64,000 nucleotides of DNA from Aurantibacter aestuarii (GTDB taxonomy: Bacteria > Bacteroidota > Bacteroidia > Flavobacteriales > Flavobacteriaceae): assembly GCF_003008425.1 (NCBI RefSeq), contig NZ_PXOQ01000007.1:1106133-1170132 (forward strand), given 5' to 3'. The translations under genes and the position numbers were made by a program. Below the pieces are notes generated by a model. It had not been told where the DNA came from, did not search any database, and worked only from the letters and a program-made list of their open reading frames with translations. Below are positions 18,733 to 28,647 of the stretch, piece by piece (within the stretch, counting starts at the first letter, position 1; every line of letters begins with the position of its first letter).

Positions 18733-21700
18733 TGAGGAAAATAATAACATATTTTATAAAACACCATGTCGCGGTAAATATCTTTATTCTGGCATTTGTG
18801 GTTTTTGGTTTAGTGGGTTGGTTCTCATTAAAATCGTCTTTCTTTCCATTAGTAGATTCTAAAATTATAAATGTAGCCATTACCTATCCGGGAGCTTCTC
18901 CTCAGGAGATTGAAGAAGGTATTGTACTTCAGATTGAAGATAATCTTAAAGGTTTGGAAGGTGTCGATCGTGTCACTTCAGTATCCAGAGAAAATAGCGG
19001 AACCATTACCGTAGAAATTGAAAAAGGCGAGAATATAGATTTCATGCTTTTGGAAGTTAAAAATGCGGTAGATCGTGTGCCTTCATTTCCAACAGGCATG
19101 GAGCCTTTAGTGGTTTCAAAACGTGATGAGGTTAGACAAACCATTTCATTTGCTATAAGTGGGGACAATATTCCTTTAGCCACATTGAAACAATTAGGGC
19201 GACAGGTTGAAAATGATTTACGGGCAATAGATGGTATTTCTCAAATTGAAGTTACTGGTTATCCTGCAGAGGAAATTGAGATTGCTGTAAATGAAACCGA
19301 TTTACTGGCTTATAATATTACGTTTAACGACGTGTCACAAGCGGTTAGCACGGCAAATATTCTGGTTACTGGAGGAACTATTAAAACCGATGCTGAGGAG
19401 TTTTTAATTCGTGCCAATAACAAATCTTATTATGGCGATGAATTGTCAAACATTATTGTTAAAGCAAGTGCAGATGGAAAAGTAGTACGTTTAAAAGACG
19501 TTGCTGTGGTTAGAGACCGTTTTTCAGAAACACCTAATGCGACTTATTTTAATCAGCAATTGGCAGTTAATGTCACCGTAACAAGTACAAATAATGAAGA
19601 CTTGGTGTCTTCGGCAGAAAAAGTAAAAGAGTATATAGAAACCTATAATGCCAAATATAACAACGTACAACTTAATGTGGTAAGAGATTTATCTATCACA
19701 CTTAAACAACGAACAGCACTATTAGCAGAAAACGCTGTTGTTGGGATGTTGTTGGTATTATTATTTTTATCCTTGTTTTTAAATACTAGATTGGCTTTCT
19801 GGGTAGCTTTTGGTTTGCCAATTTCATTCTTAGGAATGTTTATTTTTGCAGGTCAGTTTGATGTAACTATTAACGTATTGTCGCTTTTCGGGATGATTAT
19901 TGTTATTGGAATTTTGGTCGATGACGGGATTGTTATTGCCGAAAATATTTATCAGCACTACGAAAAAGGAAAAACACCTATTCAAGCAGCAATAGACGGA
20001 ACCATGGAAGTTATTCCTCCAGTGGTATCTGCTATTATTACAACACTCTTAGCCTTTTCATTATTTCTCTTTTTAGATAGTAGAATTGGGGAGTTTTTTA
20101 GTGAGGTTTCGGTAATTGTTATTTTAACCTTAGTCGTTTCTTTAGTCGAGGCTTTAATCATTTTACCAGCGCATTTAGCACATTCTAAAGCATTAAGAAA
20201 ACAAACGGTTGAGGAAAATCCTTCTAAAATTAAGCTGTTTTTTAATAAAATGCGAGTTGTAAATCAATTCGGAGACTCTATTATGAGTTTCCTAAGAGAT
20301 AAAGTGTATTCTCCAGCTTTAAATTTTGTATTAAAGTTTAAAATGTTGTCTTTAGGCATATTCGTCGGGCTTTTAATCTTAACATTTGGCTCTATGGGCG
20401 GTGGTATTATTGGGGTGACGTTATTTCCAAGTATTGCAAGTGATACGGTAACTATTGAGTTGGAAATGCCAAACGGAACCAACGAAAAAGTGACCGATTC
20501 TATCATTTCTATGATTGAAGAAAAATCGTTTATCGTTAATAAAGAACTAACGGAAGAATATTTAAAAGGTACTGGAAAAGAGTTATTTGAAAATACCATT
20601 TTAACCTTAAGTAGTAGTTCTAGCGCACGTTTACAAATAAATATGTTGCCAGGAGAAGAACGCCCGGATGCCATAAAATCCGATTTAGTAGCTAACCGAT
20701 TACGGGAACTAGTTGGTCCGGTTATAGGTACAGAACGTTTAAATTTTGGTTCTGGTGGGAATTTTGGAGGTAGTCCGGTTTCAGTATCATTACTAAGTAA
20801 TAATATAGATGAATTAAAAGCTGCAAAAGTAGAGTTAAAATCGGTTTTAGAGAGTAATCCGCTTTTAAAAGATGTGTCTGATAATGATCCTGCAGGAATT
20901 AAAGAAATCAGACTTGAGCTAAAAGAAAGCGCTTATTTATTGGGCTTAGACTTAAGAACTATTATGTCTCAAATTCGTGCTGGATTTTTTGGTGTTCAAG
21001 CACAACGTTTCCAGAGAGGACAAGATGAAATTCGTGTTTGGGTTAGGTATGATAGAGAAAACAGATCTTCTATTACAGACTTGGACGACATGAGAATTGT
21101 TGCGCCAAACGGCGAGCGTGTTACTTTAAAAGATATTGCAACTTACGATATTGTTCGTGGTGATGTAGCTATTAATCACTTAGAAGGACAGCGTGAAATA
21201 CAAGTGTCTGCCGATTTAAAAGATCCTAGTTCTAGTGCAACCGATATTTTGGCAGATATTAAATCGAACACCATAAAAGACATTCAATCGAAATATCCAA
21301 CCATTACAGCGTCTTTTGAAGGGCAAAATCGTGAAGCTAGTAAATTATCAAGTTCTATTGGTTATGCGGGATCTATCATTTTAGCTTTAATATATATAAC
21401 TATTGCTTTTACATTTAGAAGTTATAGTCAGCCTATTTTATTGTTGTTATTGGTGCCATTTAGTTTAACTGCGGTAGCTTGGGGACATTGGTTATTAGGT
21501 TTTCCTGTAAATATATTATCGTTGTTAGGTATTATCGCTTTAATAGGGATTATGGTTAATGATGGCTTAGTGTTTATAGGTAAGTTTAACACCAATTTAA
21601 AAGAAGGCTTAAAGTTTGATGACGCTTTGTTGGAGGCAGGAAAATCTCGATTTAGAGCTATATTTTTAACCTCTTTAACTACTATTGCAGGGTTAGCACC

Positions 21701-21929
21701 ATTATTATTAGAAAAAAGCCGACAAGCACAATTTTTAAAACCTATGGCTATTTCAATATCTTTTGGTATTGCTTATGCCACAATACTAACCTTGTTGGTT
21801 TTACCTTTATTTTTAGCTTTCAGTAATAACATTAAAACTGGTGCTAAATGGTTAGCTACCGGTAATAAAGTAACAAAAGAAGAAGTAGAACGTGCTATTA
21901 AAGAACAAAAAGAAGATGATGAACATTAG
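18732..21929 (+). CDS. RND efflux permease
   Basis: A 1065-residue inner-membrane pump with 12 predicted helices and two large periplasmic loops. TM4 carries the proton-relay segment GILVDDGIVIAENI, and the second half has the matching GIMVNDGLVFIGKF. The pump domain region FPTGMEPLVVSKRDEV and the duplicated architecture are typical of AcrB/HAE-type RND proteins; the substrate is unknown. It overlaps both neighbours, so the three genes form a tight operon. Confidence 0.93.
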   Translation: MRKIITYFIKHHVAVNIFILAFVVFGLVGWFSLKSSFFPLVDSKIINVAITYPGASPQEIEEGIVLQIEDNLKGLEGVDRVTSVSRENSGTITVEIEKGENIDFMLLEVKNAVDRVPSFPTGMEPLVVSKRDEVRQTISFAISGDNIPLATLKQLGRQVENDLRAIDGISQIEVTGYPAEEIEIAVNETDLLAYNITFNDVSQAVSTANILVTGGTIKTDAEEFLIRANNKSYYGDELSNIIVKASADGKVVRLKDVAVVRDRFSETPNATYFNQQLAVNVTVTSTNNEDLVSSAEKVKEYIETYNAKYNNVQLNVVRDLSITLKQRTALLAENAVVGMLLVLLFLSLFLNTRLAFWVAFGLPISFLGMFIFAGQFDVTINVLSLFGMIIVIGILVDDGIVIAENIYQHYEKGKTPIQAAIDGTMEVIPPVVSAIITTLLAFSLFLFLDSRIGEFFSEVSVIVILTLVVSLVEALIILPAHLAHSKALRKQTVEENPSKIKLFFNKMRVVNQFGDSIMSFLRDKVYSPALNFVLKFKMLSLGIFVGLLILTFGSMGGGIIGVTLFPSIASDTVTIELEMPNGTNEKVTDSIISMIEEKSFIVNKELTEEYLKGTGKELFENTILTLSSSSSARLQINMLPGEERPDAIKSDLVANRLRELVGPVIGTERLNFGSGGNFGGSPVSVSLLSNNIDELKAAKVELKSVLESNPLLKDVSDNDPAGIKEIRLELKESAYLLGLDLRTIMSQIRAGFFGVQAQRFQRGQDEIRVWVRYDRENRSSITDLDDMRIVAPNGERVTLKDIATYDIVRGDVAINHLEGQREIQVSADLKDPSSSATDILADIKSNTIKDIQSKYPTITASFEGQNREASKLSSSIGYAGSIILALIYITIAFTFRSYSQPILLLLLVPFSLTAVAWGHWLLGFPVNILSLLGIIALIGIMVNDGLVFIGKFNTNLKEGLKFDDALLEAGKSRFRAIFLTSLTTIAGLAPLLLEKSRQAQFLKPMAISISFGIAYATILTLLVLPLFLAFSNNIKTGAKWLATGNKVTKEEVERAIKEQKEDDEH

Positions 21930-23232
21930 GACTTTTTTAATTTTATTATGCAGTTGCTTTTTGCAAATAGGTATTGCTCAAGAATTAATTTCGCCACAGC
22001 AAGCGGTAGATTTAACATTAAGCAACAATTACGGCATAAAAATTTCAAATCAGGATGTGGAACTGGCAGAAAATAATGCAAAATTGTTAAACTCAGGGTT
22101 TTTGCCAACCCTAACAGGAAATGCGGGATCTACTTTTAATATTGACAATACCGAAGCAGAATTTTCCGATGGTCGGGTAACAAAACTAACCAATGCTGAA
22201 AGTTCTCGTTATAATGCGTCATTAAACCTAAACTACATCTTATTTGATGGTTTGGGGAGAGCTTATAATTATAAGAGATTAAAAGAACAGTATAACTTAA
22301 CGGAATTACAGGCAAGAGAGACTATAGAGAATACCATTATCCAGCTATTTACAGTCTATTACGATGTGGCAAAATTTTCGGAAAACTTGGAGGCACAAGA
22401 GGAAACGTTATTAATCTCTAAAGACCGTTTAACTAGATCCGAATATCAGTTTGAGTATGGGCAGAATACCAAATTAGTTGTTTTAAATGCTCAGGTAGAT
22501 ATTAATAATGATAGTATAAGCATTATAACCACAAGACAACAACTTAACAACACTAAAAGAGATTTAGCTTTTATTTTAGGGCAAAGTGATAATAATTTCG
22601 ATGTTTCTACCAATTTTGAACTGAATGGACTTTTAGATAAAAGCACACTTCTAGAGCAAAGTAAAACTAAAAACATAGCACTATTACAAACCGAAAAAAA
22701 TATAGATATTAATGAGCTAACTATTAAAGCCAATCGTTCTGGGTATTTGCCTACGGTAGGTTTGGTGGGGACTTATGGCTGGAATAGAAATAATAACAAT
22801 GCAGCTTCGTTTGTGGCAGTATCTACTAATACAGGTCTATCTGGAGGCATAAATTTAAGCTGGAATTTATTTGATGGCGGAACAACCATCACACAAGTAA
22901 AAAATGCTAAAATCAATTTAGATACTCAAAAGCTGTTAAAAGAGCAATTGCTTCTGGATATTGAGCGTAATTTTAATAATGCGTGGGACGATTATACCAA
23001 CAAGCTTCTTATTTACAAAGTACAATCTGAAAACATACGTACAGCAAAAAGTAATTTTGAGCGTACCGAAGAAAAATTTAAAATAGGACAAGTTAACTCT
23101 ATCGAATTTAGACAGGCACAATTAAACTTATTAAATGCAGAGCTCTTACAAACTCAGGCAAAATATGATGCTAAACTGTCGGAATTAGTCGTGTTGCAAT
23201 TAAGTGGGGAATTATTAAACACAGCGTTTTAA
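21916..23232 (+). CDS. TolC-like outer-membrane channel
   Basis: A 438-residue outer-membrane efflux protein with signal peptide (ending GIAQ) and two repeats of the OEP fold; characteristic segments are SRYNASLNLNYILFDG and the later GGINLSWNLFDGG. It starts at ATG 21916 (or 21919) inside the end of the RND pump gene, and completes the tripartite efflux system. Confidence 0.92.
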   Translation: MMNIRTFLILLCSCFLQIGIAQELISPQQAVDLTLSNNYGIKISNQDVELAENNAKLLNSGFLPTLTGNAGSTFNIDNTEAEFSDGRVTKLTNAESSRYNASLNLNYILFDGLGRAYNYKRLKEQYNLTELQARETIENTIIQLFTVYYDVAKFSENLEAQEETLLISKDRLTRSEYQFEYGQNTKLVVLNAQVDINNDSISIITTRQQLNNTKRDLAFILGQSDNNFDVSTNFELNGLLDKSTLLEQSKTKNIALLQTEKNIDINELTIKANRSGYLPTVGLVGTYGWNRNNNNAASFVAVSTNTGLSGGINLSWNLFDGGTTITQVKNAKINLDTQKLLKEQLLLDIERNFNNAWDDYTNKLLIYKVQSENIRTAKSNFERTEEKFKIGQVNSIEFRQAQLNLLNAELLQTQAKYDAKLSELVVLQLSGELLNTAF

Positions 23233-23233
23233 G

Positions 23234-23416
23234 ATGTTAGAGCATTTTTTTCAGTGTCCATATTGTTGGGAAGATATTTCGATGCTTTTAGATCGAAGTG
23301 TTCGAGTACAAACCTACGTAGAAGATTGTGAGGTATGTTGTAATCCTATTGAGCTAACACCTCAATTTGAAGACAACGAGTTAGTTAGCTTTAGAGCCGA
23401 AAATATTGAGCAATAA
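23234..23416 (+). CDS. CPXCG-motif cysteine-rich protein
   Basis: A 60-residue protein with CPYC near the N-terminus and CEVCC in the middle, a short zinc-binding unit of the CPXCG family often annotated in proteobacteria and Bacteroidota. It starts one nucleotide after the channel gene and is probably the last gene of that operon. Function unknown. Confidence 0.85.
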   Translation: MLEHFFQCPYCWEDISMLLDRSVRVQTYVEDCEVCCNPIELTPQFEDNELVSFRAENIEQ

Positions 23417-23430
23417 TTTAGTAAAAATAT

Positions 23431-23460
23431 TTGTTTTTTTAAAAAAGCATCGTATATTTG
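23431..23460 (+). promoter_or_regulatory. Promoter of the tRNA-fMet gene
   Basis: TTG at 23431-23433 and TATATTTG at 23453-23460 with 19 nt between them, matching the Bacteroidota consensus. It is about 60 nt upstream of the mature tRNA 5' end. Confidence 0.75.
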
Positions 23461-23522
23461 CAGTCCACAATAATCGTATCGGCATTATGAACCGAATTAA
23501 AAACAAAAATTGTGATATAAAT

Positions 23523-23596
<74 letters not shown>

Positions 23597-23609
23597 AAGG
23601 TTGAAAAAC

Positions 23610-23643
23610 AGCGTTTTAAGAGCAATTTTAAAACGCTTTTTTT
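23610..23643 (+). terminator. tRNA terminator abutting the integrase start
   Basis: Arms AGCGTTTTAA (23610-23619) and TTAAAACGCT (23628-23637) followed by a T-run that runs directly into the integrase ATG at 23644. It should end the tRNA transcript; integrase would need read-through or processing. Confidence 0.8.
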
Positions 23644-24975
23644 ATGAGTAAATATTTGATTGAGTACACAATTGAGGACAATATTATGAGTGACCCTATT
23701 CGCTTTAAATACAACAACATAATTGACAGCTTAGTTAAAAAAGTAGATATTTCCCCTAAAGATTACAAGGATAAAAAAAACTTAAATAAACGCTGGGTTG
23801 TATATTTTCGATACCAAACAGCTAGTTCTGATAAGAAAAAAAAATATTCTAAAGCTAGTTATAAAATAAACAGCCAATACATTGAAGTTAATAGGATAAA
23901 CGACCATAAAGAAAAAATTAAGCATATAGAATTTTTGAAAAATGCTATAATTTTTCAATTGAAAAACGATACACGTTTTGTATTAACACTTGTTTACGGA
24001 AAGGAAGAAGCAATTAAGCGTTATCCTAATGCTTTTAGTAAACATAGTGATGTTACTGAACCTACAACAGTAGAAAATGCCTTAGAAAAGGTATTAGCCA
24101 CTAAAAAAGACTTATCAAGCACATACTACAACGACCTTAAGTCTATTAAAAACAGATTTATTAAATATGTTGGTTCTAATAAAAATGAGCCGACCAGCTA
24201 TTTAACCAAAAAAATAATTGTGAGTTTTTTAAACGATGTTACAGTTGGTAAGTCTTCAAGAACTTACAATAATATTAAAACTAATTTAAAGACACTTTTA
24301 GAGGGGTTAAAAGACTTAGATTATATCGAACGTAATTTTTTAGACGGTGTAAAGAACAAACAGACAAAAGCAAAACGTAATGTAGCATTTACTATTGAAC
24401 AAAAGGAATTTATTTTTAAAGAAGCTAAAAAACATGATGAACTATTATATTTTTTTCTGCTACATGTATATTACGAATTAATGCGCCCTCAAACAGTTGT
24501 TAGAATTAAAGTAAAGGACATTGACTTAAAGAGCATGATGTTTAAAACTAATACTAAAACTGGTAAATTTAATAAGTTAATATTAAAGCCACTACATGAC
24601 GAATTTTACAGTAAACTAAATCTATCTAGCGCAAACAAAGAACATTATATTTTTGGCTTAAATAATTTTATTACTGAATGGAGTGCTAAAGATGAAAACA
24701 GACGACAAAATTATACAGACCGATTTAAGAAAATAATTAAAGATCCTTATTTTAAAAATTCTGAATACACTATTTATAGTTTAAGGCATACCGCTATTGG
24801 CGTTGCGTTTAAAAATAAGTGTCAAGAACTACAGCAACAAAAGGTTTATAATTATAAAAAAGAAGCTGTTAAATGGATCATGCAATTTACAGAGCATAAA
24901 ACAGAAGATGAAACTTTAATTTATTTACGTGGTATTAGTACAGATATTGTAGAGGATTGGAGTAATTATTTGTGA
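23644..24975 (+). CDS. Tyrosine recombinase (integrase)
   Basis: The 443-residue integrase of the element. N-terminal Arm-type region (about 45-75, RWVVYFRYQ), core-binding domain (about 140-225) and catalytic domain with R281 (ELMRPQ), the R381-H382 pair in YSLRHT, H418 and nucleophile Y427 (LIYLRG). All catalytic positions look intact, so it may be functional. It lies 48 nt from the tRNA, next to attL, the standard position. A conserved His three residues before R381 is replaced by Tyr, which is tolerated in this group. Confidence 0.93.
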   Translation: MSKYLIEYTIEDNIMSDPIRFKYNNIIDSLVKKVDISPKDYKDKKNLNKRWVVYFRYQTASSDKKKKYSKASYKINSQYIEVNRINDHKEKIKHIEFLKNAIIFQLKNDTRFVLTLVYGKEEAIKRYPNAFSKHSDVTEPTTVENALEKVLATKKDLSSTYYNDLKSIKNRFIKYVGSNKNEPTSYLTKKIIVSFLNDVTVGKSSRTYNNIKTNLKTLLEGLKDLDYIERNFLDGVKNKQTKAKRNVAFTIEQKEFIFKEAKKHDELLYFFLLHVYYELMRPQTVVRIKVKDIDLKSMMFKTNTKTGKFNKLILKPLHDEFYSKLNLSSANKEHYIFGLNNFITEWSAKDENRRQNYTDRFKKIIKDPYFKNSEYTIYSLRHTAIGVAFKNKCQELQQQKVYNYKKEAVKWIMQFTEHKTEDETLIYLRGISTDIVEDWSNYL

Positions 24976-24997
24976 TATTTTAATTTTTTATTAATAA

Positions 24998-25028
24998 AAA
25001 AACGCCGTTTAATTTAAACGGCGTTTTT
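24998..25028 (+). terminator. Bidirectional terminator after integrase
   Basis: Perfect arms AAAAACGCCGTTT and AAACGGCGTTTTT with a 5-nt loop. It separates the rightward integrase from the leftward genes. Confidence 0.88.
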
Positions 25029-25030
25029 AA

Positions 25031-25180
25031 TTATTTTTTATTTTTCTTAATTAAATATAAAACTGCGCTTATACATCCAAAGGCTAAAATTAAATACTGT
25101 ACAATTAAGAACTTATCTTCTTTATCTAAGATTTGAATTAGTATCAAAATAATGAACAGCACTACAATAATAATTCTCAT
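25031..25180 (-). CDS. Small two-helix membrane peptide
   Basis: A 49-residue frame beginning MRIIIVVLFIILILIQ with a second hydrophobic segment (LIVQYLILAFGCISAVLYLI) and a Lys-rich tail. It sits between the lipoprotein gene (25192) and the terminator at 24998-25028, on the same strand, 11 nt downstream of that gene. No family recognised; a holin-like or lipoprotein-partner role is possible but unsupported. Confidence 0.6.
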   Translation of the reverse strand: MRIIIVVLFIILILIQILDKEDKFLIVQYLILAFGCISAVLYLIKKNKK

Positions 25181-25191
25181 AAATTAATCTT

Positions 25192-25848
25192 TTAGTGGTT
25201 GCCTAGACAAGCGTCATAATCATGAAATGCATCTTCTGAGCACATTATAAACAATACCATGGCTGACCCAGCACCAGTTACTAGACCTACACCACTTGTA
25301 AAAACGCCAACAACGGCAGACATTCCCATTGATACAACCCAATTTCTTTTACATCTACCAAGGGCTGAATCATAAGCGTTTTCACAAGGTCCAGCTGGAA
25401 CATTTGCAGAAAGTCTGTTGTATTCGTTATTAACCTCTCTGATAAAATCATCTTCAATTTCCTCTATACTCTCAAATCCAGAATCAATTATAAATTGAGA
25501 AATGATATCCTTACTCTCAATCATTAACGTTGATATTTCGACTGATTTTACGATATTTGAATCTGATAAAAATTGTTCTAGTTGAGAGTATTCTAAGTCA
25601 ATAGGAATGTTAGACAAATAATTCATATCAATAGATTTTTCTTCTGATATTAATGAATAAACTTCCAAGCTTTTTGCTACGTGAATTTTAGCAACTTCTT
25701 GCAGAGTTAAAGTATTTCTCTGGTTAGCATTGAATAAATTTATCTTATCATTAGAAATAACAGATTCATTTTGTAAAACATCATCGTTTTTACTACAAGA
25801 AATAAATAAAGTTAAAATAATTAACAAAGAGCTAAATTTTGTTTTCAT
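25192..25848 (-). CDS. Lipoprotein with C-terminal membrane-active segment (cargo)
   Basis: A 218-residue lipoprotein (lipobox F-I-S-C near residue 18). The middle is helical and acidic. The C-terminal third has paired Cys residues (PCENAYDSALGRCKRN) and then a Gly/Val/Ala-rich hydrophobic segment (MGMSAVVGVFTSGVGLVTGA) followed by further Cys. This layout suggests membrane insertion. It stands between terminators (24998 and 25960), apart from the late operon, which suits a gene expressed in the lysogen, for instance superinfection exclusion. That role is inference. Confidence 0.7.
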   Translation of the reverse strand: MKTKFSSLLIILTLFISCSKNDDVLQNESVISNDKINLFNANQRNTLTLQEVAKIHVAKSLEVYSLISEEKSIDMNYLSNIPIDLEYSQLEQFLSDSNIVKSVEISTLMIESKDIISQFIIDSGFESIEEIEDDFIREVNNEYNRLSANVPAGPCENAYDSALGRCKRNWVVSMGMSAVVGVFTSGVGLVTGAGSAMVLFIMCSEDAFHDYDACLGNH

Positions 25849-25959
25849 AAATTATATATTTTAAAATTCATTTAAAATTAAATTTAGGAAAATAATTAAA
25901 TTTGTTTTTAACAAAAATTTAATATTATGCTTTTAATAATTTTTTGAAGAAAAAAAAAT

Positions 25960-25982
25960 ACCGCCCATTACAGGCGGTTTTT
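25960..25982 (-). terminator. Terminator of the late operon
   Basis: ACCGCC (25960-25965) and GGCGGT (25973-25978) around a 7-nt loop, with an A-run left and T-run right. It ends the long leftward operon after the 879-residue gene. Confidence 0.85.
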
Positions 25983-26005
25983 AACAAACTAATCAAACTA
26001 ACAAA

Positions 26006-28645
26006 CTATACGATTTCGTAATTAATTTCTTTTAATGGTATAGCGTTGCTATTTTCGTCTATAAGCGAGAAGCTGGCAACGTTTAATTTTGTTTCATGTA
26101 TTGGCGTTGTTGCATATCTGTTTTTATCATGGTACAGATAATTTTCGGTAAAATCGTTTTCTTTTTCAATAAACGTAATTATATCGCCGTCAAACTCTGC
26201 GTCGCTTCCACCTCGCATTTTACCGCTACTGGTTAATTGAAAAATGATAACGAATAATTTACCTTTAAACTTTTTGCGTAAATCATTATCCAGATCAAAA
26301 CCTTTTAGGTATTGCCAAAGCTTTTTCATACTATCAACAAAAATGACATCTGCATTTTCAATATCTTTTAAAAAATCGTTTATATTTTCCCTTGAATAGT
26401 TAGGCGCATAAATTAACTCTTTTGCTTTATCACTTAAAAATTGGTCTGCCTTTTTTTCAAACAAATAACTTTCTGGGTGTTCCTCTAATGAAGCAAAGAG
26501 CGTTTTATAACCACTTTCAGAAAAGGCGTTCATCATTTTAAAAACTGCTGTTGTTTTACCAGAACCAGCTGGCGCACTTAAAGTCATAACTGCGCTTTCA
26601 TGTTCTTGTATTTCAACTTTACCTAAAAAATCTTGTAAATCTTTGTGTTCCGGTAACAACTCAAAAAATTGGCGTTGTTGGTTGTTACTTCTATTAGATA
26701 AAGAGCCGTTTAAACCTTTTTTAAGATTATTTTTAGGAACTGAATTTGATTTTTTTGTATTTTTGTTTTTAGAAAGTGATATTTTTCCACCGTCAGATGT
26801 TTTGCTGATTACCAGCGCATCGGGAGATTTATCACTTTCTTTTTTTGTTTTACCTATTTCGTAAGTTTTAAAATGAGTTTCACGATTTTTGTAAAGAACT
26901 ATTGAAATTCTTACGTGTCGTTGTTTGTTATCAATTACAACTTTCGATTTAAAGTTTAGGTACCCTAAAACGTCTTTTTTATCGGTTGGTTTTGGGTTCC
27001 CGAAATTGTTGTATGTCGAACTTTTTATTAATTCTTCTATTTTTTTAACTACAACAACTTTTTCCGAATAAATAGGCTTTAATAATTTGCCTTTAGCTTT
27101 ACTTACAAACTCAATATTTTTAAGGAAGTTTGAAGCTGGAATTTTTTTGCCTTTTAAATGTGTTTCGTAATACGTTTTTAAAAATTCTCGTAATTCTGAA
27201 ACCGTCATTTTTTTAAAATCTTCAGTAGAAAAATTTAATTGTTTGTTAGCACCAAATAAGCCGTATTGCCCATTTTCATCTACTTTTGTTTTTTTCTGTT
27301 TTAGTTTGCTTGCAATTTTTTTTGAAGCTTTTATAGTCGCCTTTTTAACTGGCTCAGGTTCTTTTTTTTCTTTTGCTGAAGCTTTTAAACTTTCTAAATA
27401 TTTTGGGTTTCCGTTTTCGTCGTACTGGAGAATAAAATCTGTTAATTTTTGAGCCTGTGTGCAAGCACGCATTACGAACTTATTATCGTCTTTTATGTGT
27501 GTTAAGACGCTGTTCCAATTTTTAATGTATTCAGCATGATTTTTGTTATTATGAAAAATAATACCAGCTTCTGCACTTAAAAAAACTGCGCCCCATTCGG
27601 CTATTAATTCTTCAAAAGCGTATTTTTTAGAGCCAAAACGACCAGTAAAATCTCTATCTAATCTGCTGGCTAATCCTGTAGAGTGAGATAATTCATGTAA
27701 AAATGTTCTGTAATAGTCTTGCGGTGTTTCAAAATCTACCAAATGTGGCATTTTTATTAAATCTCGCATAGGACTAAAACTAGCCTTGTCGCCACCAAAA
27801 CTATAGCTAGGTGCTGGTTTCGGATAATTTTCTATAATAGCTTCTGGAATTTCTAAAACTTTGTTGTTTTTGCTTGTTGGCAATTCTTCTTCTATATATC
27901 CAATTTTAAAATTATCTAAATCAAAATCAATATTTTCAATGTCTGAACCGTTAAAAACATTATAATATTTAAGTATTGGTAATTCTTGAATAAGCATAGG
28001 GTTTATGTTATTCTTTTTAGCAAATTCACTAGCTTTTTTTGCGTTGTAAGTTCCAAAGTCTATATTTCTATCTGCTAATTGTATTTTGTATAAAACAGTA
28101 AAATAAACAACTGGAGAACCTTTTGAGCCTTTTTTTAGTTTACCGTTGTGTTTTTCTATCTGTTTAAATGTTAGAAAAAATGGATTTGGTAAAGGCTCAA
28201 AAGTGCTTAACAAAAACACGTTTACACCTCTATATCTTTTTTTGCTATCAAAATTAAATGGTATTAAATATCCAGTACCGTAGGCTTTAGCTTTCCACTT
28301 TTTTTTGTAACCAGTTCCAGAAGCTTCTTTTATTAAATTAAGCATACGTTTAGTTATCATATCGTAAATTTCAGACGGCGAAACTGCTTTAGCTAAACCA
28401 AAATCTTCATCTTCTTTGTCTGCTTTAGCTAAACCACTTAAAACATCTTTACTAGGGATTTCAAAAGCTTTGTTTATGGTTTCAATTTCAAACTTTTTAG
28501 CATCTGGATTTTTTTCTAAAAGTGATTTAATTTTATTACTATAAAAAAATTGTTCGTCGGTTTTAAGTTGTTCGCATAATTCAATAAGATCTTCTCTATT
28601 TATTGCGCCGTTTAAACTGTTGTATTTTGAAATCGAATTTAGCAT
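26006..28645 (-). CDS. Polyvalent protein: ArdC-like + zincin + RecA-fold ATPase
   Basis: An 879-residue multidomain protein. Residues about 100-190 resemble the ArdC N-terminal ssDNA-binding domain (KRYRGVNVFLL; GKLKKGSKGSPVVYF). Residues about 310-370 are a zincin peptidase with HELSHSTG and a downstream Glu (YAFEELIAEW), the form found in phage and plasmid polyvalent proteins. After Lys-rich linkers, residues about 675-850 form a RecA/DnaB/RadA-type ATPase: Walker A APAGSGKTT, catalytic-Glu strand FASLEE, Walker B DVIFVDSM and a sensor strand FVIIFQL. It could be an injected anti-defence protein, a recombinase/helicase or a packaging motor; the DnaB/RadA-like strand order favours DNA transactions over an FtsK-type motor. 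Confidence 0.82.
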   Translation of the reverse strand: MLNSISKYNSLNGAINREDLIELCEQLKTDEQFFYSNKIKSLLEKNPDAKKFEIETINKAFEIPSKDVLSGLAKADKEDEDFGLAKAVSPSEIYDMITKRMLNLIKEASGTGYKKKWKAKAYGTGYLIPFNFDSKKRYRGVNVFLLSTFEPLPNPFFLTFKQIEKHNGKLKKGSKGSPVVYFTVLYKIQLADRNIDFGTYNAKKASEFAKKNNINPMLIQELPILKYYNVFNGSDIENIDFDLDNFKIGYIEEELPTSKNNKVLEIPEAIIENYPKPAPSYSFGGDKASFSPMRDLIKMPHLVDFETPQDYYRTFLHELSHSTGLASRLDRDFTGRFGSKKYAFEELIAEWGAVFLSAEAGIIFHNNKNHAEYIKNWNSVLTHIKDDNKFVMRACTQAQKLTDFILQYDENGNPKYLESLKASAKEKKEPEPVKKATIKASKKIASKLKQKKTKVDENGQYGLFGANKQLNFSTEDFKKMTVSELREFLKTYYETHLKGKKIPASNFLKNIEFVSKAKGKLLKPIYSEKVVVVKKIEELIKSSTYNNFGNPKPTDKKDVLGYLNFKSKVVIDNKQRHVRISIVLYKNRETHFKTYEIGKTKKESDKSPDALVISKTSDGGKISLSKNKNTKKSNSVPKNNLKKGLNGSLSNRSNNQQRQFFELLPEHKDLQDFLGKVEIQEHESAVMTLSAPAGSGKTTAVFKMMNAFSESGYKTLFASLEEHPESYLFEKKADQFLSDKAKELIYAPNYSRENINDFLKDIENADVIFVDSMKKLWQYLKGFDLDNDLRKKFKGKLFVIIFQLTSSGKMRGGSDAEFDGDIITFIEKENDFTENYLYHDKNRYATTPIHETKLNVASFSLIDENSNAIPLKEINYEIV

Positions 28646-28647
28646 GA

